DNA from: Achromobacter sp. MFA1 R4
Lineage (GTDB): Bacteria; Pseudomonadota; Gammaproteobacteria; Burkholderiales; Burkholderiaceae_B
Length of the DNA stretch: 64,000 bases
Direction: 5' to 3'
Assembly (NCBI RefSeq): GCF_900156745.1
Contig: NZ_LT707065.1
Coordinates: forward strand, 5,902,086 to 5,966,085
Below the pieces are notes generated by a model. The model was not told where the DNA came from. It made no database searches and worked only from the letters and a program-made list of their open reading frames with translations. The translations under genes were made by a program, and so were the position numbers. Every line of letters starts with the position of its first letter. The first letter of the stretch is position 1. Positions 44,473-53,019 of this stretch are shown here, piece by piece.

Positions 44473-45228
44473 ATGAGCAAGATTTCTCTCGTCACGGGTT
44501 CAAGCCGGGGCCTGGGCCGCAACGCCGCCCTGGCCATCGCCCGCAAGGGCGACGACGTCGTCATCACCTACCAGAGCCGCGAGGCGCAAGCCCGGGAGGT
44601 CGTCGCCGAGATCGAGCGGCTAGGCCGCAAGGCCGTGGCGCTGCAGCTCGACGCGGGCAATGTCGCCGCCTTTCCCGACTTCGTGGCGCGCCTGAAGGCC
44701 GCGCTGGCCGAAACCTGGCGGCGCGACACCTTCGATCACCTCGTCAACAATGCCGGGCACGGCGACATGGCGCCGATCGCCGACATGAGCGTGCAGGCCT
44801 TCGACAAGCTGATCGACGTGCATTTCAAGGGCGTGTTCTTCCTGACCCAGAGCCTGCTGCCGCTGCTGGCCGACGGCGGCCGCATCGTGAACCTGTCCAG
44901 CGGCTTGACGCGCGTGTCGGCGCCGGGCTGGGCGGCGTATGCCGCGGCCAAGGGCGCGGTCGAGGTGCTGACGGTCTACATGGCCAAGGAACTCGGCCCG
45001 CGCAGAATCGCGGTCAACGCCGTGGCGCCCGGCGCCATCGAGACCGACTTCCTGGGCGGCGCCGTGCGCGATACGCCCGAATTCAACCGCGCCTTTGCGG
45101 ACATGACCGCGCTGGGCCGCGTGGGCGTGGCCGACGACATCGGGCCGATGATCGCCAGCCTGCTGTCCGAAGACAACCGGTGGGTCAACGCCCAGCGCAT
45201 CGAAGTGTCCGGCGGGCAAGGCATCTGA
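44473..45228 (+). CDS. SDR-family oxidoreductase
   Basis: A 251-residue short-chain dehydrogenase: cofactor motif TGSSRGLG (8-15), NNAG, the catalytic Ser in NLSSGL, YAAAKG with Tyr/Lys, and GAIETDFLGG after the active site. AGGAG precedes the ATG. It is divergent from the AraC gene across 167 bp and likely its regulatory target. Substrate unknown; the FabG-like fold alone does not define it. Confidence 0.9.
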   Translation: MSKISLVTGSSRGLGRNAALAIARKGDDVVITYQSREAQAREVVAEIERLGRKAVALQLDAGNVAAFPDFVARLKAALAETWRRDTFDHLVNNAGHGDMAPIADMSVQAFDKLIDVHFKGVFFLTQSLLPLLADGGRIVNLSSGLTRVSAPGWAAYAAAKGAVEVLTVYMAKELGPRRIAVNAVAPGAIETDFLGGAVRDTPEFNRAFADMTALGRVGVADDIGPMIASLLSEDNRWVNAQRIEVSGGQGI

Positions 45229-45234
45229 CGCCTG

Positions 45235-45255
45235 CGGGCCGCGCCGCGCGGCCCG
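45235..45255 (+). terminator. GC-rich hairpin after the SDR gene
   Basis: A perfect 9-bp stem CGGGCCGCG/CGCGGCCCG with a 3-nt loop begins 7 bp after the SDR stop codon. There is no T run after it, so it is either a weak terminator or a 3'-end stabilising structure. Confidence 0.5.
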
Positions 45256-45436
45256 TCATCCCCTCCCCCTGCGAAGGCATGCGCCTCTTCCTCTTAAGCG
45301 CTGCTGATGTTGACCATCGCCGCTCCTTATATTCATGCCGCCGCCAGGCGCTCGGGCGAAAGTCTCGTCTGCCGCACCCCAGAGTGCTGGCGACATGGAA
45401 TCTATCGGTCAATCTACATTCAAGTAGGGGAAAAAT

Positions 45437-46435
45437 ATGAACATGAATCGCCGCGCCATGCTGGTGCGCACCGCCGCGCTCGCGGGCGCAAGCGCCCTGG
45501 GCTTCCCGATGATCGGCCGCGCCGCGGGCGCGTCCTACACCTACGGCGGCTCCGCGTGGCTGGGCCATTACTCCGCCTACATCGCGCTGAAGACGGGGCT
45601 CTTCGCCAAGCAGGGCCTGGACATCAAATGGCAGAGTTTCGCCACGTCATCGGACCGCATGAGCGCGGTGATGGCGGGCAACATCGACCTGGCGGGCACC
45701 GGCGTGGTGTCGTCGCTGGCGCTGATGGCGGCGGGCGCGCGCCAGTTCCAGGTCATCGCCACCCCCAACAACTTCGGCCGCGCCGAGGGCGTGCTGGTGC
45801 GCGACAACGTCAAGTCGGTCGCCGACCTGAAGGGCAAGAAGATCGGCGTCACGTATGCCTCCAGCGCCCATGTGCTGCTGCTGGACGTGCTGCGCCAGGC
45901 GGGCATGAACCCGGACCGCGACGTCTCCATCATCAACCTGCCGGCCACCAACCTGCTGTCGGCCTACCAGGGCGGCCAGATCGACGCGGCCGTGGCCTGG
46001 ACGCCGGCCTTCGACCGCATCAAGGCCGTGCCGGGCACCCGCGTCCTGCTGGACGACACCGCGTTCTCTCTCTACAAGCAATACGCCATCACCCCCGGCC
46101 CCGACGTGCTGCTGACCCATGCGAAGCTGGGCAAGGAGAATCCGGAAGCGGTGCGCAAGTTCCTGGCGGCGGTGTTCCAGGCCAACGCCATGCTGAGCAA
46201 CCAGCCCGAGGAAGCCGCCGCGGTGCTGCTGGAACTGACCGGCCTGTCCAAGGACGAGCAGCTTGCCGTCATCAAGCAGACGCAGTGGTACTCGGCCGAA
46301 GACCAGAAAGCATTGATGGTGGAACCGGGCAACTTCGTCAACGGCATGCAGAAGCTGGCCGACATGCTGGTGTCGCTCAAGCAGATCGACCGCGCGCCCG
46401 CCGTCAGGGACTGGGTCCAGTCCTCGTACCTCTGA
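45437..46435 (+). CDS. ABC transporter substrate-binding protein (nitrate/sulfonate/taurine type)
   Basis: A 332-residue periplasmic protein with a twin-arginine-like leader (MNMNRRAMLVRTAALAGASALGF, cleavage probably after GRAAGA). YTYGGSAWLGHYSAYIALKTGLFAKQGLDIKWQSF, VMAGNIDLAGTGVVSSLALM and ADLKGKKIGVTYASSAHVLLLDVL are family hallmarks (SsuA/TauA/NMT1-like). It is the first gene of a complete three-gene importer. The cargo could be a sulfonate, taurine or a pyrimidine; there are no flanking sulfonatase or sulfur genes to decide. Confidence 0.9.
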   Translation: MNMNRRAMLVRTAALAGASALGFPMIGRAAGASYTYGGSAWLGHYSAYIALKTGLFAKQGLDIKWQSFATSSDRMSAVMAGNIDLAGTGVVSSLALMAAGARQFQVIATPNNFGRAEGVLVRDNVKSVADLKGKKIGVTYASSAHVLLLDVLRQAGMNPDRDVSIINLPATNLLSAYQGGQIDAAVAWTPAFDRIKAVPGTRVLLDDTAFSLYKQYAITPGPDVLLTHAKLGKENPEAVRKFLAAVFQANAMLSNQPEEAAAVLLELTGLSKDEQLAVIKQTQWYSAEDQKALMVEPGNFVNGMQKLADMLVSLKQIDRAPAVRDWVQSSYL

Positions 46436-46453
46436 ACCCCGGACGGCCTGCCT

Positions 46454-47224
46454 ATGTCCTCGCGTTCGTCTTCACGGGAAACACGCCTGCTCTGGGTCAG
46501 CGTGTTTTCCCTGCTCAGCTTTCTCTTGCTGTGGGAAGGCCTGTGCCGCGCCGGCGCGGTCGATCCCATTTTCCTGCCCGCGCCGTCCCAGGTCCTGGCG
46601 CGGGCGCTGTCCATGTCGGACCAGGGCACGCTGTTCTACAACGTGCTGGCCTCGACGCGCCGGGTCATGGTCGGGTTCCTGGCCGCGGTGATGGTCGCCA
46701 TCCCGCTGGGCATCCTGCTGGGCACGTCGAAGGTGGCGCGCGCGGTCTTCGACCCCATCATCTCGTTCCTGCGCCCGCTGCCGTCCATGAGCTGGATTCC
46801 GCTGTCGCTGCTGTGGTTCGGCATCACCGAAACGCAGAAATACAGCATCGTGTTCATGGGTTCGTTCGTGCCCGCCCTGCTGTATGTGATGGAGGCCTCG
46901 CGCAGCATCGATCCGGTGCTGGTGCGCGCGGCGCGCAACCTGGGCGCCAATCGCTGGCAGGTCATGCGCGAGGTGCTCTTCCCGGGCTGTCTGCCGCAGA
47001 TCCTGTCGGGCATGAAGATCATCCTGGGCCTGTCCTGGACCTGCGTCATCTCCGCCGAGCTGGTGGCCTCCAAGGAAGGCCTGGGCTTCATGATCATGAA
47101 CGGCAAGGAATTCTTCCAGACCGATACCGTGGTGCTGGGCATGGTGCTGATCAGTTTCACCGTGCTGGTGACCGATCTGTGTTTGCGGCTTCTTGAACGA
47201 TGGGTGCTGGCATGGCAGCGATGA
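46454..47224 (+). CDS. ABC transporter permease (SsuC/TauC-like)
   Basis: A 256-residue inner-membrane permease with about six helices and the EAA loop VRAARNLGANRWQVMREVLFPGCLPQILSGMKIILGLSW. It follows the binding-protein gene by 18 bp, and its stop overlaps the ATPase start (ATGA at 47221-47224). It forms the homodimeric channel for the importer. Confidence 0.92.
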   Translation: MSSRSSSRETRLLWVSVFSLLSFLLLWEGLCRAGAVDPIFLPAPSQVLARALSMSDQGTLFYNVLASTRRVMVGFLAAVMVAIPLGILLGTSKVARAVFDPIISFLRPLPSMSWIPLSLLWFGITETQKYSIVFMGSFVPALLYVMEASRSIDPVLVRAARNLGANRWQVMREVLFPGCLPQILSGMKIILGLSWTCVISAELVASKEGLGFMIMNGKEFFQTDTVVLGMVLISFTVLVTDLCLRLLERWVLAWQR

Positions 47225-48000
47225 ACGACACGATGATCCGGCTGACGGATGTCTCCAAGGCCTACGGCGACGTCACCGTGCTGGACAAGGTCAACCTCGA
47301 GGTCAAGCGCGGGGAATTCCTGGTCCTGCTGGGCGCCTCGGGCTGCGGCAAGTCGACGCTGCTGAACCTGATGGCGGGCTTCATCACGCCCAACACGGGT
47401 TCGGTGGAAATCAACGGCAAGCAGGTCACCGACGTGACCGCCGCCTGCGGCATGGTGTTCCAGCAATACGCGCTGTTCCCGTGGCGCACGGTGCAGGAAA
47501 ACGTGGAATTCGGCCTGAAGATGCGCGGCATGTCGCGCCAGGAACGCGCGCCGATCGCCCGCAAGTTCATCGAGATGGTGGGCCTGAAGCATGCGGCGGA
47601 CAAATATCCGCACGCGCTGTCGGGCGGGATGAAGCAGCGCGTGTCGATCGCGCGCGTGCTGGCCAACGACCCGGACGTGATGCTGTTCGACGAGCCCTTC
47701 GCCGCGCTGGACGCCATGACGCGGCAGGTGCTGCAGGACCAGCTGCTGTCCATCTACGAGCAGAGCGGCAAGACCATCGTCTTCATCACGCACTCCATCG
47801 ACGAGGCGCTGACCCTGTCCACGCGCATGGCGGTCATGGGCTCCAAGCCGGGACGCATCGTGCAGGACATCCAGAACGACCTGCCGCATCCCCGCAGCGC
47901 CGACGTGCAGTTGTCGCCGCGCTTCGTGGACCTGAAGCGCGCGATCTGGGAACGCGTGCAGGAAGAGGTCACGCGCAGCATGGAGCTGACCGCCGACTAG
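47221..48000 (+). CDS. ABC transporter ATP-binding protein (SsuB/TauB-like)
   Basis: A 259-residue ATPase: Walker A GASGCGKST, Q-loop FQQYALFPWRT, signature LSGGMKQRVSIARVLA, Walker B VMLFDEPFAALD and the H-loop in IVFITHSIDEAL. The ATG overlapping the permease stop is chosen; ATGs at 47200 and 47212 are possible but extend further into the permease gene. It completes the three-gene importer. Confidence 0.93.
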   Translation: MNDTMIRLTDVSKAYGDVTVLDKVNLEVKRGEFLVLLGASGCGKSTLLNLMAGFITPNTGSVEINGKQVTDVTAACGMVFQQYALFPWRTVQENVEFGLKMRGMSRQERAPIARKFIEMVGLKHAADKYPHALSGGMKQRVSIARVLANDPDVMLFDEPFAALDAMTRQVLQDQLLSIYEQSGKTIVFITHSIDEALTLSTRMAVMGSKPGRIVQDIQNDLPHPRSADVQLSPRFVDLKRAIWERVQEEVTRSMELTAD

Positions 48001-48041
48001 GCGCGCCCCACTCGGCGCGCCCCACTCGGCGTGCCCCACTA
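48000..48041. repeat. 14-bp tandem repeat spanning the gap between two convergent stop codons
   Basis: Three head-to-tail copies of GGCGCGCCCCACTC (the third with two changes) fill the 38-bp gap between the ABC ATPase stop and the convergent LysR stop, and reach into both stop codons. The LysR stop TAG lies in the third copy. It looks like a recent local duplication with no obvious terminator role. Confidence 0.75.
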
Positions 48042-48974
48042 AACCCGGCGGCCTTCCTCGGCCAGGAACTCCACCAGCGCGGGCAGGGACGGGTCCATCG
48101 GCCGGTTGGCGTGGATGCGCATCACATACCCCCACGACCCGGCCATGCGCAGGTGCGGCACCAGCGGCACCAGCCGGCCGCTCGCCAGGTCTTCGTCGAT
48201 CAGCGGGGCGCGGCCCAGCGCGATGCCCACGCCCGCCGCGGCGGCGGCCACCACGGTGCTCAGCCCGCTCAGCACCATCGGATCCTGCCAGTCGGCATCC
48301 GCCAGGCCCAGCCTGGGGCTCCAGGTGCGCCAGTCGGTCTCCGGGCTGTCGATGTGTTTCTCTTCCAGCCAGCGGTGGCGCAGGAACACGCGCGGATCGT
48401 TCCGGTCGGCCTCGGCGACCAGCGCCGGGCTGCAGACCGGCACGACCGTCTCGGTCATGAGCGGGATGTCGCCGGGCTCGGCGGTGTGCGGCCCCCGCGC
48501 CCGCACGTGCAGGAAGGCCAGATCGATGTCCTGGGTTTTCCAGGCCGGATCCTGGCTGGCGTGCAGATACACCTGGATGTCGATGTCCGGATGCAATTCG
48601 ATGAAGCGGCCGATGCGCGGCGCGAGCCACAGCGCGGCCAGCGACGGGTTGGCGGACACATTCAGCGTGTAGCGGCGCTTGCCGCGCGCGGCGGCCCGGA
48701 CGTTGCGGCAGGCGGTCTCCAAAAGGGTCAAGGCCTGTTGTACGGAAGCCAGCAGGGCGGCCCCAGCTTCGGTGGTCTGCGCCCGGCGCACCGTGCCGCC
48801 GCGCAGCAACAGCGGCGTCCCCAGATCCGCCTCCAGCGCGCGCAACTGATGGCTGACGGCGCTTTTCGTGACGTTCAGCTCCGCGGCGGCGCGGCTCAGG
48901 CTGCCCAATCGGGCAACGGCTTCGAACGCGCGCAAGGCGGCAAGAGGCGGAGTGCGGTGGGGGGTGTCGGGCAT
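48039..48974 (-). CDS. LysR-family transcriptional regulator (GcvA-like)
   Basis: A 311-residue regulator. The HTH (LAALRAFEAVARLGSLSRAAAELNVTKSAVSHQLRALEADLGTPLLLRG) and effector domain (YTLNVSANPSLAALWLAPRIGRFIELHPDIDIQVYL, AAAAGVGIALGRAPLIDEDLASGRLVPLVP) match the GcvA/AmpR branch. It converges with the ABC importer and diverges from the fused ABC exporter, 94 bp away, which it may regulate. Confidence 0.9.
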   Translation of the reverse strand: MPDTPHRTPPLAALRAFEAVARLGSLSRAAAELNVTKSAVSHQLRALEADLGTPLLLRGGTVRRAQTTEAGAALLASVQQALTLLETACRNVRAAARGKRRYTLNVSANPSLAALWLAPRIGRFIELHPDIDIQVYLHASQDPAWKTQDIDLAFLHVRARGPHTAEPGDIPLMTETVVPVCSPALVAEADRNDPRVFLRHRWLEEKHIDSPETDWRTWSPRLGLADADWQDPMVLSGLSTVVAAAAAGVGIALGRAPLIDEDLASGRLVPLVPHLRMAGSWGYVMRIHANRPMDPSLPALVEFLAEEGRRV

Positions 48975-49068
48975 CGGTTGAGTTTATCTCAACCCAAGAT
49001 TGAAAAATCATCGCTTTCGCACGCGCGCCGGATCGGGGACCATGCAGGCTCTGGATGGAGTAATGGCT

Positions 49069-52000
49069 ATGTATTTCGATTCGAGGCTGTGGCGCCTGAC
49101 CGAGGGTCTGCGCGCCGGCATGGCGGGCGGCATATTCCTGGGTCTGTTGGCCCTGGCGGCCGGCATTGCGCGCTACGTGTTCCTGGGACAGTTGCTCGCG
49201 CGCGTGTTCGACGGCGCGCCCTGGCAGGACTGGATGGCGCCGGCGCTGTGCGTGGCGGCCATGGTGCTGTTGCGTGCGTTCTTCGACGACTGGCGCACGG
49301 TGCAGGCCAATCGCACGTCCGCCGCCATCCAGCACACGCTGCGGGCGCGGCTGTACGACCGCATCGTCGCGCTGGGGCCGGCGTGGTTCGCCAACCAGCG
49401 CACGGGCGGCGTCATGCTCACGGTGGTGGACGGCGTGGAGCAGTTGCAGACCTTCTTCGGGCAATACCTGCCGCAAGTGGCCATTGCCGCGGCCGCGCCC
49501 TTCGCCATCTTCGCGGTCATTGCGTTCTGGGACGTGCCGACCGCGCTGGTCTTGCTGGCCGCGGCGCTTTTTGCGCTGTTCGGGCCGATGGCGGTGCACA
49601 TGCTGGACCGGCGCGCCAGCCTGGCGCGCACGCGGTCGCTCAATGATTTCGGCGAAGAATTCCTGGACGCCGTGCAGGGCCTGCCTACCCTCAAGTCCTA
49701 TGGCCAGGGCAAGGCCTGGGGCCAGCGGCTGGCCGCCCGCGCGCGCGCCCTGTCGGACAACACGTTCTGGGTGCTGTCCGTCAGCCTGCTGACACGCGGC
49801 ATCAGCGACCTGGGCGTGGCGCTGGGCGCAGCGCTGGCGTTGACGCTGGGCGCCTGGCGCGTGGCCTCGGGCGACATGAGCATCGAGGCGCTGCTGATCG
49901 TGCTGATGGCGGGAACCGAAATCTTCCGCCCGCTGCGCGACCTGCGCGCGGTGCTGCACCGAGGCATGCTCGGCCAGTCGGCCGCCGCCAGCATCCACGC
50001 GCTGCTGGACGCGCAACCGCTGACGCCCGCCCCGCAGGCGCGCGCCGCGCAATCGGCCCCGGCCCGTCTCGCGCCGACCATCGCGTTCGACGGCGTCACG
50101 TTCTCGTACACGCCCGAGCGGCGCGCCCACCAGGGCCTGGACTTGCACATCGCGGCGGGCGAGCGGGTCGGCATCGTCGGACCCAGCGGCGCGGGCAAGT
50201 CCACCATCGTGCGGCTGCTGCTGCGCGAATGCGTGCCGCAGGCGGGCACCGTGCGCGTCGGCGGGCACGACATCAACACGCTGGACACGCAGGCGCTGCT
50301 GTCGCACATTGCGCTGGTCAGCCAGGACATCACCCTGTTCCACGGCACCATCGACGACAACCTGCGCCTGGGCCGTCCGGATGCCACCCATGAACAGGTG
50401 CGCGCCGCCGCGCGCGCCGCCAACATCGATGACTTCATCATGGCGCTGCCCGAGGGCTACGCCACGCGCATCGGCGAACGCGGCCTGCAACTGTCGGGCG
50501 GGCAGCGCCAGCGCGTGGCCATCGCCCGCGCCCTGCTGCGCGATGCGCCCATCCTGATCCTGGACGAGGCGCTGTCGTCCGTGGACACCGAAAACGAAGC
50601 GCTGATCCAGCAGGCGCTGGACCGCCTCATGGCAGGCCGCACGACGCTGATCCTGGCGCACCGGCTGGCCAGCGTGATCGGCGCCGACCGCATCCTGGTG
50701 CTGGACCAGGGCCGCGTGGCCGAAGCCGGTCCGCATGCCGACCTGATGCGCCAGGGCGGGCTGTACTACCGCCTCATGCACGAGCAGGCCGCGGCGCACC
50801 GCAATCCGGCCGCCGGGCAGCCCGCGGCGGCGCAGCGGCCGGACGCCACGGCCGCGCCCGTCGGCGACGGCGGCCAGGGCCCTGCCCTGCGCCCGCTGGA
50901 CGCCGACGCGGCCCAGGTCGGCTGGCGCGCCACGCTGGGCACCCTGCTGTCGGTGGTGCGGCCCTGGCGCGGCACGCTCATCGCGACCATTCTGCTGGGC
51001 GTGGCGCGCGTGGCCGCGTTCATCGGCGTGGGTGTGTTCAGCGCGCTGATCGTCGCAGCCATTCGCGACGGCCGCGACACGTCCGCCCTGATCGCCGGCC
51101 TGCTGATCGCGGCGCCGCTGGCCGCGCTCTTTCATTGGCTGGAATCCTGGCTGGCGCACGCCATGGCCTATCAGTTGCTCGCCGACATGCGCGTCAAGCT
51201 CTACGACAAGCTGGAGCGGCTGGCGCCCGCGTATCTGCTGCAGCGCCGCTCGGGCGACTTGGTCGCGCTGGCCACGCAGGACGTGGAAATGGTGGAGTAT
51301 TTCTACGCGCACACCATCGCGCCCGCCATCGTGTCGGTGCTGGTGCCGCTGTCCGTGCTGGGTTTCCTGGGCGTCTACAGCTGGCCCGTGGCGCTGGCGC
51401 TGCTGCCGTTCCTGGCTTATGCGCTCGTCTCGCCGGTGCGCGGCCGGCGCCGCGTCGACGCCCTGGGCGACAAGGCGCGCGGGGCCCTGGGCGACATGAG
51501 CGCCCACACCACCGACACCATCCAGGGCCTGGCCGACCTGACCGCCTTCCAGGCCACCGGCCGCCGCCGCGACCAGTTCCTGAAGGTCGCCGACCAGTAC
51601 CGCGCGCGGCGCCTGGAGATCCTGCGCGACCTGTCGCGCCAGACCGCCTGGTTCGAGACCGCGATGGGCCTGGGCGGCCTGGCCGTGGCCGTCGTGGGCG
51701 CCCTGCAGGTGCAGGCGGGCGCGCTGGCCGCCGGCATGCTGCCCTTGCTGGTGCTGATCGCCCTGGCGACGTTCCTGCCGGTGTCGGAGATATCGCAGGT
51801 CAGCCGGCAACTGGCCGACACCATCGCGGCCACGCGCCGCCTGCACGTGGTGGCCAATGAACCCGAGCCGGTGGTGGACGGCCCCCTGCCCGCCCCGGTT
51901 GCCGCGAACGGCCTGTCGCTCGCGTTCGAGCATGTCAGCTTCGCCTACCCGGGCAAGACCGAGGACACGCTGCGCGACCTCAGCTTCACGGCGCCCGCCG

Positions 52001-52671
52001 GCGCCACCGTCGCCATCGTGGGCGCCTCGGGGGCCGGCAAGAGCACGGTCGCCAGCCTGCTGCTGCGCTTCTGGGATCCGCGCGCGGGCGCCGTCAAGCT
52101 GGACGGCATGGACGTGCGTCAGCTCAAGCTGGACGGACTGCGCGAGCGCGTGGCGCTGGTCACGCAGGACACCTACCTCTTTAACGACACGCTGGAAGGC
52201 AACATCCGGCTGGCGCGTCCCGAGGCCAGCCGCGAAGACCTGGCGCGCGCGCTGGAACAGGCGGCGCTGACGGACTTCGTCAAGAGCCTGCCCGACGGAC
52301 TGGCGACACGCGTGGGCGAACGCGGCATGCAGCTTTCGGGCGGCCAGCGCCAGCGCATTTCGATTGCGCGGGCCTTCCTGAAGAACGCGCCCGTGCTGAT
52401 CCTGGACGAAGCCACGTCGCACCTGGACACCTTGTCCGAGATGCAGGTGCGCGGCGCGCTCGACGTCTTGATGCGCCACCGCACCACGCTCGTCATCGCG
52501 CACCGCCTGTCCACCATCCGCGACGCCGACCTGATCCTGGTGCTGGACCGCGGCACGCTGGCGGAGGCCGGCACGCACGACCAGTTGCTGCGCAGGCAGG
52601 GCGTGTATGCGCGCCTGGCCAGCCATCAGGGCGGCTACGCATCCGCGGGCGCGGCGTCGTTGCGCGGCTAG
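49069..52671 (+). CDS. Fused ABC exporter, CydDC-like (TMD-NBD-TMD-NBD)
   Basis: A 1200-residue inner-membrane protein made of two complete ABC-exporter halves. Half 1 (about 1-580) has six helices then Walker A GPSGAGKST, signature LSGGQRQRVAIARALL and Walker B ILILDEALSSVD. A Pro/Ala-rich linker joins half 2 (about 620-1200), with GASGAGKST, LSGGQRQRISIARAF and VLILDEATSHLD. The first half resembles CydD, and CydDC exports cysteine/glutathione for cytochrome bd assembly; no cydAB is nearby, so the substrate is open. I chose the ATG at 49069 because GGAG lies 8 bp upstream; ATGs at 49042 and 49063 are alternatives. Confidence 0.88.
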   Translation: MYFDSRLWRLTEGLRAGMAGGIFLGLLALAAGIARYVFLGQLLARVFDGAPWQDWMAPALCVAAMVLLRAFFDDWRTVQANRTSAAIQHTLRARLYDRIVALGPAWFANQRTGGVMLTVVDGVEQLQTFFGQYLPQVAIAAAAPFAIFAVIAFWDVPTALVLLAAALFALFGPMAVHMLDRRASLARTRSLNDFGEEFLDAVQGLPTLKSYGQGKAWGQRLAARARALSDNTFWVLSVSLLTRGISDLGVALGAALALTLGAWRVASGDMSIEALLIVLMAGTEIFRPLRDLRAVLHRGMLGQSAAASIHALLDAQPLTPAPQARAAQSAPARLAPTIAFDGVTFSYTPERRAHQGLDLHIAAGERVGIVGPSGAGKSTIVRLLLRECVPQAGTVRVGGHDINTLDTQALLSHIALVSQDITLFHGTIDDNLRLGRPDATHEQVRAAARAANIDDFIMALPEGYATRIGERGLQLSGGQRQRVAIARALLRDAPILILDEALSSVDTENEALIQQALDRLMAGRTTLILAHRLASVIGADRILVLDQGRVAEAGPHADLMRQGGLYYRLMHEQAAAHRNPAAGQPAAAQRPDATAAPVGDGGQGPALRPLDADAAQVGWRATLGTLLSVVRPWRGTLIATILLGVARVAAFIGVGVFSALIVAAIRDGRDTSALIAGLLIAAPLAALFHWLESWLAHAMAYQLLADMRVKLYDKLERLAPAYLLQRRSGDLVALATQDVEMVEYFYAHTIAPAIVSVLVPLSVLGFLGVYSWPVALALLPFLAYALVSPVRGRRRVDALGDKARGALGDMSAHTTDTIQGLADLTAFQATGRRRDQFLKVADQYRARRLEILRDLSRQTAWFETAMGLGGLAVAVVGALQVQAGALAAGMLPLLVLIALATFLPVSEISQVSRQLADTIAATRRLHVVANEPEPVVDGPLPAPVAANGLSLAFEHVSFAYPGKTEDTLRDLSFTAPAGATVAIVGASGAGKSTVASLLLRFWDPRAGAVKLDGMDVRQLKLDGLRERVALVTQDTYLFNDTLEGNIRLARPEASREDLARALEQAALTDFVKSLPDGLATRVGERGMQLSGGQRQRISIARAFLKNAPVLILDEATSHLDTLSEMQVRGALDVLMRHRTTLVIAHRLSTIRDADLILVLDRGTLAEAGTHDQLLRRQGVYARLASHQGGYASAGAASLRG

Positions 52672-52720
52672 CCGCGTTGAAAAAAGCCGACAGCGCCCGC
52701 CGTCGGCCGCGCAAGGCCCG

Positions 52721-52749
52721 TTGATTCGCCCGGACCGCTTCGCTAGAAT
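52721..52749 (+). promoter_or_regulatory. Sigma70-type promoter of the leader ORF / ABC exporter
   Basis: TTGATT (52721-52726) and TAGAAT (52744-52749) with a 17-bp spacer form a near-consensus promoter. Transcription from about 52756 would produce a leader of some 265 nt containing a 17-codon ORF and structured RNA before the exporter at 53020. A short stem GCCGAC/GTCGGC (52686-52707) just upstream may separate it from the preceding gene. Confidence 0.75.
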
Positions 52750-52807
52750 CGGCAGTTCGGGCCTTCGCCCTTCTTTTTTCACCCTCACCCACCGACAGGG
52801 AGGCTGC

Positions 52808-52861
52808 ATGATGTACCCCATGCCGAACGCCGTCCCGCGCGTGTCTCCGCGACGCCATTAA
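52808..52861 (+). CDS. Candidate 17-residue leader peptide (uORF)
   Basis: A short ORF encodes MMYPMPNAVPRVSPRRH. It has a very strong ribosome-binding site (CAGGGAGG, 6 bp before the ATG), lies right after a good promoter and ends in TAA 158 nt before the exporter. Four of 17 residues are proline and the end is Arg-Arg-His, a composition that could slow or stall ribosomes. The stop is 10 nt from the first RNA hairpin, so a ribosome on the last codons would cover its base. Peptide production is inferred. Confidence 0.6.
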   Translation: MMYPMPNAVPRVSPRRH

Positions 52862-52871
52862 GTCGTCGCCC

Positions 52872-52966
52872 GCGCGGCTTCCTCGCCAGTTCCCTATCTG
52901 GCGACGGGTCCGCCGCGCCCATCTGAACCCTTGAACGCAGTTGCCGACGCCCGACAGGCGCGCGGC
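52872..52966 (+). ncRNA. Structured leader RNA with mutually exclusive pairings upstream of the ABC exporter
   Basis: GCGCGGC (52872-52878, segment 1) pairs with GCCGCGC (52912-52918, segment 2), enclosing a second perfect 7-bp stem TCGCCAG/CTGGCGA (52883-52889 with 52898-52904). A second exact GCGCGGC (52960-52966, segment 3) can pair with the same segment 2 and is followed by a pyrimidine-rich stretch containing TTTT. The 1:2 and 2:3 pairings exclude each other, as in attenuators. Together with the uORF this suggests ribosome-mediated control. I do not recognise a named RNA family. Confidence 0.55.
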
Positions 52967-53019
52967 ATGTTTTCCCTCCTTTCTTACAAGGAACCTGGCG
53001 CGTCTCCTGGCGCCGGGCC

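Noticed and set aside
46636..52821. A 2061-residue minus-strand open frame
   Set aside because: It is antisense to the ABC importer end and the fused exporter, lacks family motifs and has the His/Gln/Arg-rich composition of a GC-rich shadow frame.
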